This document shows positions 45,576 through 55,628 of a DNA stretch of 64,000 nucleotides, in pieces. Every line of letters starts with the position of its first letter. The first letter of the stretch is position 1. The stretch is from Nemophila menziesii. Its lineage: Eukaryota; Streptophyta; Magnoliopsida; Boraginales; Hydrophyllaceae. Both the position numbers and the translations under genes were made by a program. Location of the stretch: contig JARWIR010000061.1 of the NCBI GenBank assembly GCA_029959085.1, positions 3,100,001 to 3,164,000 of the forward strand, in the 5' to 3' direction. Under the pieces are notes generated by a model, which ran no database searches, was not told where the DNA came from, and saw nothing but the letters and a program-made list of their open reading frames with translations.

Positions 45576-45960
45576 ACATAGAAGGGGATGTCAGAAGAAG
45601 TTTAAATTCCCTAGTCGCTGGATTACATAAAACCAAGGTATTTCTATCATATGAGGCACAAAGCAATAATCCTTTGAAAGGCTACGAAACATTAAAATAG
45701 GCTTCTTTCAAGTAAGGTACCTCAATATGAATTGATATTTCCTTCAAAGATTCATACAAATGAAAAGATAAGAATCCTCTACTCTCAGTTCTCCGATTAG
45801 AAAGAATGCATTCATGCTTCTTACTGGAACGCTCGTGCAATTCAATGAAATCTGGGCTTCTTATTAGATCGCACCACGATTTACAAACGCACCTGAATCG
45901 CATCAATGACTTCACTTGCAACTTTGCTAGTATAAAAATTATTACATCTTCAGGTATAAC
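45565..45960 (-). pseudogene. F-box protein, 5' part
   Basis: The frame encodes the F-box motif that binds SKP1 (PEDVIIFILAKLQVKSLMRF, RCVCKSWCDLI, SPDFIELH), then FLSFHLYESL, PFKGLLLCASYDRNTLVLCN and PATREFKL. A TAG interrupts it at VS(stop)PFKG near 45682-45684, and a one-base shift precedes FYVSGR at the LINE junction. No in-frame ATG lies upstream, because a TGA directly precedes the open frame at about 45961. With the 3' part (30140-30800) it is one F-box gene; the LINE insertion and the other lesions make it dead. Confidence 0.92.
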
Positions 45961-47178
45961 CTTTCATATGCCTTGTATGTATTGTATTATTATACATACG
46001 TACCTCTCCATTTTTCATCTTCGATTTTCCTATTTTGTGAGCTCGTGCAGCTTATTAGACTAGGCAACGAGTTATTAAAAAGAAAAAAAAACCTAGGCCA
46101 ATCCTCAAATTGTGTTGTTGAATTAATTTTTTTTGGAACCTTTTTTGTTTAACAATAATACTAAGTTTTATTATGAGATAATTTCATTTTTAGAAATAGA
46201 AAATGATTAGTTTTCTAAAATTAAGCATATCTAAATTATTAATTCATTTTTAGTTCCTATGATATTATTTAAAATAAGAATTACAAAAGAAAAAAAATAA
46301 GTTTTTAGGATAATTGGCTCATATAGTCCATGGAGCATTAAACATTGCCCATCAAGGTCAATCCATCAAAGTAGTATGGTATGCCCTTCTACTCAACGTT
46401 ATATTTTTTGACTTACCAAAACAAAGTTTCTAATTACATGCAATCAATCAATTAATATCAAAACAAAAAAGAAAAAACTGCAAAAACATTAAATTAAATT
46501 TATCAGATTTCCTACTTGTTACAACTTAATTACTTTATGTTTTTTATTTTATTCTGAAAATTAATCACATGATTTATTAGTATTTGGAGTTCGGATTATT
46601 AATTTCAAAAGAATGCAAGTATTGCAGATGTTAAATTTTTATTTATAGTATCTGAGTTCATGCTTGTGTTATGGTTTACATGTCAGTGAAGTGGGTGAGC
46701 AGTGTAAAAAAGATGGTTTGTGGGTGTGTATTGGTGAGTTGTTGTGTATCGTGTAATTCTTCTCATGAAAAAGGCGTAGGGTTGGCAGTGTATTTTTATA
46801 GGTGCTTTAGTTATAACCAGTGGTGTATGGTGGGATATATATGTGCCACTAAATGTCGTTGTGTAATGTGTGCAATTTTGGTGGTGTGTTGTGAGAAATC
46901 AATGGTGTGTAGTTTGGAAGCGGGAATAGAAGTCAAAATGAGGTGGTTTATTTGTTTTATTTTGATGATGTGACTGTTGTAATTGAAAGCATGTGTAATT
47001 TGTGAATCATAAACAGATTAAAAATATGAACAATGCTAAAAATGGATAAGATTGAAAATTATTGAAAAGCAAACAAACAGTTATTGAACAAAAGCAAATC
47101 AGAACAAAATGTCACTGTTAGTACGAGCTAAAACCACGTGGTGCACTAGCATTCAGTTATTACGAAATAATCGCGGGG
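45961..47178. other. AT-rich intergenic DNA
   Basis: No gene recognised. 46664-46975 is unusually rich in GT on the plus strand; its 100-codon open frame is Cys/Val-rich low complexity and is not supported. Confidence 0.5.
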
Positions 47179-47350
47179 TTAGGGGCATGTTGAACGGTCA
47201 TGGTAGCCATATGTGTGACACTTGCTGCACATTTGGCGTTGCATAAGGTCAGCACACTCACCTTCGGAAATGAACCTCTTTTTCTTGGGTCTGCCCGGTT
47301 GAGTTTTGTAAATCGATGGGTTTACAACCATATGAGACTTTCCATCGTGT
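47179..47350 (-). pseudogene. MULE/FAR1-type zinc-knuckle tail
   Basis: A short minus-strand frame reads VVNPSIYKTQPGRPKKKRF, then MCSKCHTYGYHDRSTCP and a stop at 47179. A GRPKKKR basic stretch followed by a C-terminal CX2C...HX4C knuckle is the hallmark of Mutator-like transposases and the FAR1/FHY3 family. The spacing here is CX2CX5HX4C, one residue longer than usual. No catalytic domain is visible nearby. Confidence 0.65.
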
Positions 47351-47544
47351 AATGCTTAAATTATGGGATTTAGATGATATGCACAAAAAATAAAATCCGT
47401 TATATAAGATAATAATGACATAAAATCTAATTAATTCGTTTAATGTAAAAGTATAATTGAGATAATGCTAAAATGTTGGACCTTTTAGGTGGGTAATATT
47501 TAGGTGGATTGTATGGGGTGGATTATTAAGTTTTTGGACTTTAT

Positions 47545-48345
47545 TAACTAAAATGTCTTTTTTAAGTATAACATATTTTAATAAAAAAATTGGCAAACAA
47601 GTACTTATTTGAAAGTAATCTGAAGTTTGACATTCTGTCCGCGGTTCGATCATGCCTCTTTAAAAAACAGTCGTTGACCCCATATCTTTAATAATAGATT
47701 AATGAAAGAAAGAAATTATTGCCTTTACTCAAAACACAATTTACTTATTGTGATTAGTTAATTAAAAAAAAAGAATTTTATTATACTTGATTCTTTCCAC
47801 GTTTCATTTATTTTATAAAAAGAATTGTATTTAATCCATAAATATTAAGATTTTGTTTTAAAATAAAATAATAAATCAATTATATAGAAAATAAATTAAT
47901 TACTTAAAATAGTTCAAATCATTTTTTTGTTACAGATGAGGTCAAAATAACCGGGAAGTTAACTTCCTTACAACTTAATGATTAACGGATTGGACTCAGA
48001 ATCATTGACTCAGTTCGAACCTGTACCATTTAGAAGGTGAACCAAGGTTTTGGCCAGTTGAGCTAGTCCCAACTGGTTTAAAAAAATATGTGTTTTAAGT
48101 AAAGATGATCATTTAATGCCCGCATTTGCTTAAAATACGAATTAAATGAAAGGCGGTCGTTGAATGACCGACTTTCTTTCGTTAATCTATTATTAAGGAA
48201 AAACAGTCATTCAATGGTTGTCTTTCAAAGAGACGGTGATCGAATCGCGACCAAAGTGCCAGATTTCATATTATTTTCAAATGTATACTTGTTTGCCATT
48301 TTTTTATCGAAATAGTGTTATCCTTAAACTAACTAAAAAAACCAT
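47545..48345. mobile_element. Long inverted-repeat element (MITE or non-autonomous MULE)
   Basis: The arm at about 47545-47713 is an inverted copy of about 48172-48345. Matched parts include TTGGCAAACAAGTA against TACTTGTTTGCCA, TCGATCATGCCTCTTT against AAAGAGACGGTGATCGA, and AATAATAGATTAA against TTAATCTATTATT. The arms are about 170 bp and perhaps 75-80% alike. Outer ends and target copies are not certain. Confidence 0.7.
47922..48070 (-). mobile_element. tRNA-derived SINE
   Basis: On the minus strand, TAGCTCAACTGG (48065-48054) fits the RNA polymerase III A box and GGTTCGAACTG (48021-48011) the B box, 32 bases apart as in tRNA genes. The body runs to a short A7 tail (T7 on the plus strand at 47922-47928). 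It lies in the centre of the inverted-repeat element. Confidence 0.65.
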
Positions 48346-49192
48346 TTGATAGCGTACTCTCTCTCCACTAACGCACAAAAAAGAAGAATATCATATTAAT
48401 TCTTTTTTTTCTCTTTCTGCTCTCTTTCTTCAATCATCGTTCTAAATTCATGCAAAAAATTTTGAAAACATTCTCTGCAAAGATTACTCTCCATAATAGT
48501 CTAGAAATCAAACAGTTCAAAATTAAACCTAGAAATCATAGAAAAGGATTTGTGAGTCAAGAACAATCCATTATTTCAAGGATTTTTGTATTTTTTGAGC
48601 ATTTTCAAAAAAACAATATTGGCATAATAATGTATTATTTCAACAAAATCATTCGAGTTTTGTTCTTTCTTTTTAATTTCTACATTTTTTCTGTGATTCT
48701 ATGATTATTTATAAAAATATTGTTATATGCTTCGAACAATCTATGATTCAAACAGTTAATGCTTCAAATGTTTTTCTAGGGCTATGAATTCATGATATCT
48801 AGTAATGTACTTGAATATTAGTGTTTATATGTGCTTTTTATGATTGTTGAAGTGCTTTAATAGTTAATTTTCTAGGTTGGACTAGTTTTCTAGATTGAAC
48901 TACTTTATTAGTTTGATTTCCTAGTTAAATACACATTTTTTCTTATGAACACTAAAAATAATTATAACTGTTACTGTGTTATTACAGCCTGGTTTTGCAT
49001 TTTTTTAGAATCATACTGTTATGTTGTGTTATTTGTGAAGAGCCAACAAGTTGTTTTTTCATTGACAGATATAAAGATACACACAAATATGATTTATGTT
49101 TTATTTACAACTATATGACTTTGTTTTCCTTACTTTTTATAAATGCATATATGGCATATTCGTCATCAACGAAAAAAGGATACAAGTCTACT
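48346..49192. other. AT-rich intergenic DNA
   Basis: No gene recognised. The last five bases, CTACT (49188-49192), are the presumed target copy of element F. Confidence 0.5.
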
Positions 49193-50764
49193 TGGTGGTC
49201 TTTTGTGTGTTTTAAAATAGATGCAATAAGTAATTGAACCACAACCGCAAGTGTACGGTTGTCCCAAGTAATAATAGTGATAACAGATTCGTTCGCAGGG
49301 ACGGTTGGTTAACTACAATGCTTATCAAATAATGATTGGTTGCACTTATGAAAGCAAGTAAAAGATATAATGATTGATTGGTTGGTTTGTATTAATCCTA
49401 AATATTGAAAGACTAAAGTAAAAATGCAAATAAATAATAAGACGCAAGTAAATGAAGGTAAAACGCAAATATGAGAAGCCAGTACTTGAGAAACGCAAGG
49501 GATCCTCCTAACTCTATTTCATATCATATGTTGTTTAAGGGTCAAATAGGTCAATTGACATTGGTCGGGATTCAAGAATCTCTGTACCCCCGTCAGGGTG
49601 GACTACAAAGCTATTCTAGAGTGTCACTAGTCCCGTCAGGGTAAATATGACCCACTTTCGAATGATTAAGCTAATTTACCTCATTGGCCATAAAATTAAC
49701 TACGCTCGTCAAAGTCAAATAGTTTCTATTTTATATTCTATAATTAATTCTGCACCTAAACCCCCCGTCAAGATGATCCACACGCCACATATGTGGAATA
49801 GCCTAGATACTAACACCTGTTTTTAGTTCATGACTCCAAAAACAGTAAATAATCTCAAATTATAGAAAAATGTAAAAGACCCAATTCGATTTAATTAATT
49901 AAAACCCAAATTCAAACATATGAAATTCAACAGAATTGGGATTCACCCGTTATGCATTCTCAAGTACTAAAAGGAATTTGCTCATGCTAATTGAAAATAA
50001 AACTAAATTAAAAGAAAGAGAACTCATAGTGTTTTACAGAATTAAAAATAAGAAAAACCTAATTTCCGGAATTGGATTTGGCTGAGAATGAAGATATAGA
50101 CACTCTCCAGCTCTACAACTTTCTTCTTCTTCCTTCGTTGACTTCTCTCTGATGCTTCTGCTTATGAATAATGAGTTGTATGTAAAATAGAAGTCAAAAG
50201 CTCCTTTTATAATAAGAAAAATGGATTAGGCCTTGGTCCAATGTTTAAGTTACTAATTAAAAGTCCAAGTTCATTTTCTAAGCCCAAAATCCCGTAATTG
50301 CTGCACCACCTCCACTAAATCAGCTCTAGCCGATTCGTTATAACTCCGATTGGCCTGAAATCACTTGCTAAATTTCTGTAACTCGATAAGGAACATATTC
50401 TCTTCAAAGGATAGCGGCTAATTCAACTCGTAAGTGCCTCGAAATCAGCAATCGTTATCCTGTTTTTCAGATTTGCAGCTCCAAAATATAATTCTTTCGG
50501 GATTTATCTTCAAGCTTTGACTCCATATCACGATCTTTGACTTTCTTCTCGGATTCCACTCCTAGCTAATATTCAAAACCTACAAACTTTCCACTAAAAT
50601 ACTCAAGATTACGCGCAAAAGTTTAATAAATTAAAAATACTAGAAATAAAATAGGAAATCCGGATTATTGCAATTTTAACTCAAAAGTCTATCAAAATAT
50701 TCAATTAAACATAAAAAATGATGTATCCCAAGGGTCTAAAATAAGAACAATTAGGGAGACATCA
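49193..50764 (-). mobile_element. 3' LTR of F
   Basis: 1572 bp. On the minus strand it runs from TGATGTCTCCC (50764) to GACCACCA (49193). It is colinear with the E 5' LTR. Confidence 0.95.
50204..50211 (-). promoter_or_regulatory. TATA box of F LTR
   Basis: TATAAAAG on the minus strand at the same place as in B and E. Confidence 0.6.
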
Positions 50765-50800
50765 AGACCCCCAACTCAAATCTTTATCGTCCCGACAAAG
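50765..50800 (-). promoter_or_regulatory. PPT hairpin and polypurine tract of F
   Basis: On the minus strand CTTTGTCGGGACGATAAAG (50800-50782) pairs with one G-U wobble around loop GGA. It is followed by TTTGAGTTGGGGGTCT and the LTR. Confidence 0.75.
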
Positions 50801-52139
50801 TAAAACAAAACAAAGGGGTAGAAGTAAACCTAAGAACGAATAGAATCTAGCAAATACACCTAAAGCAATTCTCAAGATAAATCTCATATAGCAAACTCTA
50901 GAAATTAATATACACATACATCTATAATGCAAAATCAAACACAAATAATCTCAATCATAAAATTAACTTCGCAATGCTTGAAGGTTACACTTGTACTCAT
51001 ATCTGTATGATGGCTATAGGGTGTTCCTCAATCCTAAATCGCTTTGAACGCTCCACCTAGTATATTCCCTATCAACAGAATCATAAATTCACTATGCACT
51101 TAGGAATCACGAGGTCTTTATGGTTTTAATATTGGCTTAAGGACGGTGTAAATGTATATTTGGTAAATTTGAAGTGAGCTTTTGGCTCTCTCCTCACTTA
51201 CCATCAACAAATATCCTCGAGCTTGAGTTTACGCTAAAAAATGTTCTCACTCACCCATTTACGGAACAATTTAGCGTCCCATGTCTACCCATTACAAATA
51301 AGATGATTTTTCAGAAAAATTCCACTTTGCCGGATGTTTATTCTTTCATATTTTTCTTTTTTTTTTCTTTTTCTCTTTTTTCTCTTTTTTTCCTTTTTTT
51401 TTGTACAGTTGCAAACCGGGTTCCCGGTTTCTACTGTATTGGATTTTCGAAATTTTTATTTTTTCTTTCTTTTTCATTTTTTCTCATTCCCGGCAAAGGG
51501 TTACAAGTATATATCATCTGCAATTGTGCCACAATATAAAGAACATCAATCCCTACCCAATAAATTCCCCATATGGTGACCAACCACCCCAAACTCAAGC
51601 TCGAGACATGTCTCAGGATCGTGATTCAAGTGCGGGTCATATGGTCATGCCTAATAATCTAAGGGATAATTGCTTATATCGTGGCTACAAAAGAAAAGTC
51701 TAAAGGTTCAAAGTGGGCTAAGACGGAATAAATTAATACAAGGGATAGAAGGCTAAAAAGGTCACAAATGGCTAACAAAGAACTGCCCCTATAATATTCC
51801 TAAGTACATAGCTCGTCTTTAGTTCATATCTAGGTGGGTTCTCTACTAATTAGGATTTCACGTTCTACACACCAAACATATTCCTTAAGTACAAGCTTAC
51901 TTCATTTGCATTGTTCATTAATTTTTCCTATCAATTACCTATGTTTGCATGCAATTCTAAATGCGTTTTATATCAATCCCTAAAATCCACTATTTACTAT
52001 CACAGATTCATCAAAAGTATGCTTAAATAAAATCTTCTACAGCCAAACGCAACTCCGAAAATTCTTTTATTGAAGGCAAATAAAACAAATAACACAAAAA
52101 CTGGGATGAGGCAACGAACCCCACCCCAAACTCAAAAAG
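50801..52139 (-). other. Conserved 3' UTR of F
   Basis: No gene. It mirrors the B 3' UTR, including one GCAAACCGGGTTCCCGGTTT palindrome at about 51412-51432 and two GAGTTTGGGGT boxes on the minus strand (near 51590 and 52125). Confidence 0.65.
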
Positions 52140-52159
52140 GAGCCGTGTCCCCACGACTC
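52140..52159 (-). other. GGGA-loop hairpin, F copy
   Basis: On the minus strand GAGTCGTG, GGGA, CACGGCTC, with the same G-U wobble as C1. Confidence 0.7.
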
Positions 52160-52209
52160 GAAAAAAAGACTCAAAGCAATTAAACTAATCTACACTAAAA
52201 AGGAAGGAT

Positions 52210-53540
52210 TAGAAAACGTATCTTAACCAGTGCGTGGCTGGTTACCGGTGTTGCGTTCTGGACCTTTATCTCGCGTAAGAACTTTATAGAGTGCGTTTTG
52301 AAGTGTGTTCATGCCAAGGATCAAATTTCGAATAAGGTCCAGTTCTCTTGTAACGTTTCCTAAGGTAGCAATCATCTTCTCTTGATTCTCTTCCAACACC
52401 CTAATTTTTTATTCCAACTCAGGAGCATTCTTTGCTTTCTTTGGTGGAGGCGCTCTAGGAGTCTTCGTTGCTCGTGTTGCTTCATCATGGATATTCTGAA
52501 TTGTACTTAATGCCATGCTCACTCCAACTGAAACACCGTCAATATCTACGTTCCTACGTGGGATTTTTGCGTCTAGGCACAAAATAGTAATAGTACAAGG
52601 AACTTGAGATTTTGTTGTTTCATTGGAGCTCTCGCGAATTCCAAGATTGTGTCATAAATAATTTTAGCAATATTCATTGGTTTCTCCTCAATAACACACT
52701 TGATACAAATTATATGCTCCTTCTTCAACTCGGATGTGTGTTTAATTCCAAAGAAAGCAGGGATTATGAAACGAGACCAAACTTTCGCACGAGATGTCAA
52801 ATTATTGCTGTAAAATTGTCCAGGATACCTTTCGCCTTCCGGAATTGGGCTAGCCCCATTAATAAGCACAGTTCCCCAAAGGGATTCATAATCAAAGGAT
52901 GGATCATTAAGGGATTCTTGGAACGGAAATAACCTAGTAAAGTTGGGTAACTTCAAAGATTTCCTAATAAGTTCAATAGAGAAAGGAACTACCTTTTTGC
53001 GAATTTCAATTGCCTCACGGGAAAGGGCTAAACCTTCATAAAATTCTCGCACAAAAGTAGGAATAAACTCAAGCTTCCTTTCTCGTAATTCTTTCCAACC
53101 AAACTTGTCACAAGCAACAACATATTCTTTGTGAGCACTACTCATAATACCCTTAGGAAATTCCATCTCCTCACCAAACTTCAAAAATTCAATTCTTTCA
53201 CAAACCTGATCATTCCAAGAAGTATAAACCCTTTTTGGCATATGGACACGCATCTTTCTTCGCGGGGGTTTCTGTTGAACTGGTACTTCTGGAACTTCTT
53301 GTTCGCTTTCATCCTCAATTTCTTTCGCAATCTCATCTTCATGTTCTTCCTCGCTTTCTGGTTCATCAATTAATCTTCTCTTCTGACCTTTGATTTCTTT
53401 CCTCTTGGGAGCAAGCTTAACTTCTTCAATCTTTCGTTTAGGACGCGAATCAGGAATCTCAATAGCTTGGTCTTGAGTACCACCAATGGTGGTCTTCTTT
53501 CTAGGAGCAGTTCTTCGGAAATCACCGTTCCGTTAGTCAT
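52210..53540 (-). pseudogene. Athila-type third ORF (env-like position) of F
   Basis: It starts at ATG 53540 in GGTGGAAAGAGATG. After an early frame change, a basic and acidic N-terminus (QDQAIEIPDSRPKRKIEEVK, DEPESEEEHEDE) leads to a 226-codon open part (53253-52573): VPTFVREFYEGLALS-like, VPFSIELIRKSLKLPNF, VWSRFIIPAF, IICIKCVIEEKPMNIAKII. This matches my memory of the 'putative plant transposon protein' domain carried by Athila-like elements. A second shift near 52600 precedes a coiled-coil tail (KIRVLEENQEKMIATLGNVT). I see no signal peptide or membrane helix, so an envelope role is not supported. Confidence 0.75.
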
Positions 53541-53929
53541 CTCTTTCCACCCCAAACTCAAAACTTCAAATAGTGAGAAGCTAGAGAAAAGCTTAGAACT
53601 TTGATGTTTTCAGGCTTAGGAATTTAAGAATAAGGTGTAATATGCTATGGATAATGGTTAATTTGTGTCGGAGAAGAAAGAATTGGGTTTAATTTAAGGA
53701 TTTGGTGAAGGACAATCTTGGTGAACAACTAAGGATTTGATAATGTTTTGGAGAGGAGGTGAGTTGATCTTGTGTTTTTGTGATGAAAGAGGGTAGTATT
53801 TGATGATATTTATAGGTAAGGATGATGATTGTCGGAGGTGGGGAAGGTGTGGGTGCGTTTTTGGTAAAAACTTGCAGAAGAGGCTAAAAAAACTAGGTTA
53901 AAAGGCATAAAACCGCCATATCACAGTTG

Positions 53930-54415
53930 AAACCGGGTTCCCGGTTTCGTGTCGCTGTGTCGGCGTGAAAACCAGACTTAATTAATTTTTTTTACCTTTA
54001 AAACGCAAGAATTGGCTGGACCCCAAAACGCTGGGTCAGAAAGTCACCCTTCGAAACCGGGTTCCTGGTTTACGTCGCTGATTGAGTGGACACGCAAGCT
54101 GGTGACGCAGCATAAGGCAGGACCCAGAACGCTGGGTCAGAACTTCAGAAAATCACAGCACCAAAACTGGGTTCCCGGTTTGTGCGAAACCGGGTTCCCA
54201 GTTTCCGTCGATGGCGCAAATCAACACGCAACAAAAGGCGGCTCTTCAAAACGCTGGGTCAAAAACTTTGGGAATTTCAGCTCTTGAAACCGGGTACCCG
54301 GTTTGCGTCGATTTCACGAACCAAGACGCTAGCCTTTGCGTGTGGAAGGTTGGTAACAACTCCAAAACCGGGTTCCCGGTTTGTGCGAAAACGGGTTCCC
54401 GGTTTCTCCTGGACA
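53930..54415 (-). repeat. Palindrome block of F (CCGGGTTCCCGG type)
   Basis: About ten AAACCGGGTTCCCGGTTT-like motifs alternate with 'gaccccaaaacgctgggtcaga' pieces. Positions include about 53931, 54050, 54168, 54187, 54287, 54365 and 54389. It is the same block as in B and E. 53541-53929 is the AT-rich ORF3 leader. Confidence 0.85.
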
Positions 54416-54606
54416 ACCAACCTCTTTTTCTTCATTTTTTGCCCTTTTTACCCCAAACTCACGACCTTTTTACCCCTGAAATCATCAAAGACAACTACCC
54501 TTCCTCATTTCTTACTAATAAACACTAAAATTATGAAAATCGAAATAATTTACACTACGAAAAGTAAAAACTTAAACTAATATACAATGAATTGGCTTTT
54601 GTTTAA

Positions 54607-54623
54607 CGTCGTTAAGCTCGACG
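54607..54623 (-). other. Post-stop hairpin of F
   Basis: On the minus strand CGTCG, AGCTTAA, CGACG, a perfect stem followed by TTAAACAAAAG, as in B. Confidence 0.6.
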
Positions 54624-54638
54624 GGTTACCTCAAGCTT

Positions 54639-55628
54639 CTAAGGAGTCTCGAGGAGATACATGACCTCCCCGGGTTGTGGATCTTCCAAGCGGTTGGTAT
54701 CTTCACCTCCATGGTATATCTTTAAACGATGACCGTTCACCATGAAGGTGCGGTTCTCGAGTGGATGTTCTATTTCTATCGCCCCATGAGGTGTAACTTT
54801 GGTCACAATGTATGGACCCGACCACTTAGACCTTAACTTACCCGGATAATTGCTAAACTTTGAATTATACTTCAATACTTTTTGTCCCACTTCAAAGTTC
54901 TTCACACGAATCCGATTGTCATGCCATTTCTTCTTGTTTTCTTTTTAAAGTTTAGCATTTTCATAAGCATTCAATTGGAATTCGTCAAGTTCGTTAAGCA
55001 TCATCACACGATTCTCTCCGGCTAAGGTAGGATCTAAGTTCAACTGCACAATTGCCCAATAAGCACCCATTTCAAGTTCAAGAGGTAAGTGACAAGCCTT
55101 ACCATACACCATACAATACGGAGATGCACCAACTGGAGTCTTAAACGAAGTACGATAGACCCACAATGCATCATCTAACTTCATTGACCAATCTTTTCTT
55201 GTAGGACAAATAGTCTTCTCTAGGATTGATTTTACTTCACGATTCGATACTTCAGCTTGACCATTGGATTGTGGATGATATGCAGTAGATACACGGTGTC
55301 TTACTACATACTTCTCTAAAACAGCCTTCAAATACTTATTAACGAAATGAGATCCTCCATCGCTAATAATCATTCTAGGTGTACCATGTCTAATGAAAAT
55401 ATGTGATTTCAAGAACTTAATCACCACTCGTGAATCATTGGTTGGTAAAGCCACATCTTCTACCCATTTACACATGTAATCAACAGCTAATAAGATCTAG
55501 AGGTTACCATTTGAAGGAAAGAACGGACCCATAAATTCTATACCCCAAACACCGAATATTTCAACTTCTAACACATTATTACGTGGCATCTCATCCCTCT
55601 TGGATATGTTTCTGGTAAACTGGCATCT
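54639..55628 (-). pseudogene. Integrase of F (truncated and broken)
   Basis: It covers the end of the zinc-binding part ([11 protein letters not shown]), the catalytic core ([38 protein letters not shown]) and the C-terminal module ([33 protein letters not shown]), with a stop at 54639. Stops interrupt it near 55498 and 54943. The first catalytic Asp is Glu here (GIEF instead of GIDF in E). The N-terminal end is removed by E. Confidence 0.93.
55624..55628 (+). repeat. Presumed left target-site duplication of E
   Basis: CATCT precedes the E LTR; the matching copy would be outside the window. Confidence 0.6.

Larger units (their letters stand above)
49193..55628 (-). mobile_element. Element F: 3' half of a minus-strand Athila-like retrotransposon
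   Basis: Read right to left: integrase, post-stop hairpin, palindrome block, ORF3, GGGA hairpin, 3' UTR, polypurine tract, LTR ending at 49193. It is the same family as E and B. Element E cuts its integrase at 55628; the rest of F should lie beyond E outside the window. Confidence 0.93.

Noticed and set aside
46671..46973. 100-codon Cys/Val-rich frame
   Set aside because: Low-complexity GT-rich DNA with no homology or promoter evidence.
48011..48065. A tRNA gene
   Set aside because: A and B boxes are present, but there is no cloverleaf with an acceptor stem or anticodon arm I can draw; a SINE fits better.
52210..53540. A true envelope protein
   Set aside because: It has the env-like position only; no signal peptide, membrane helix or cleavage site is visible.
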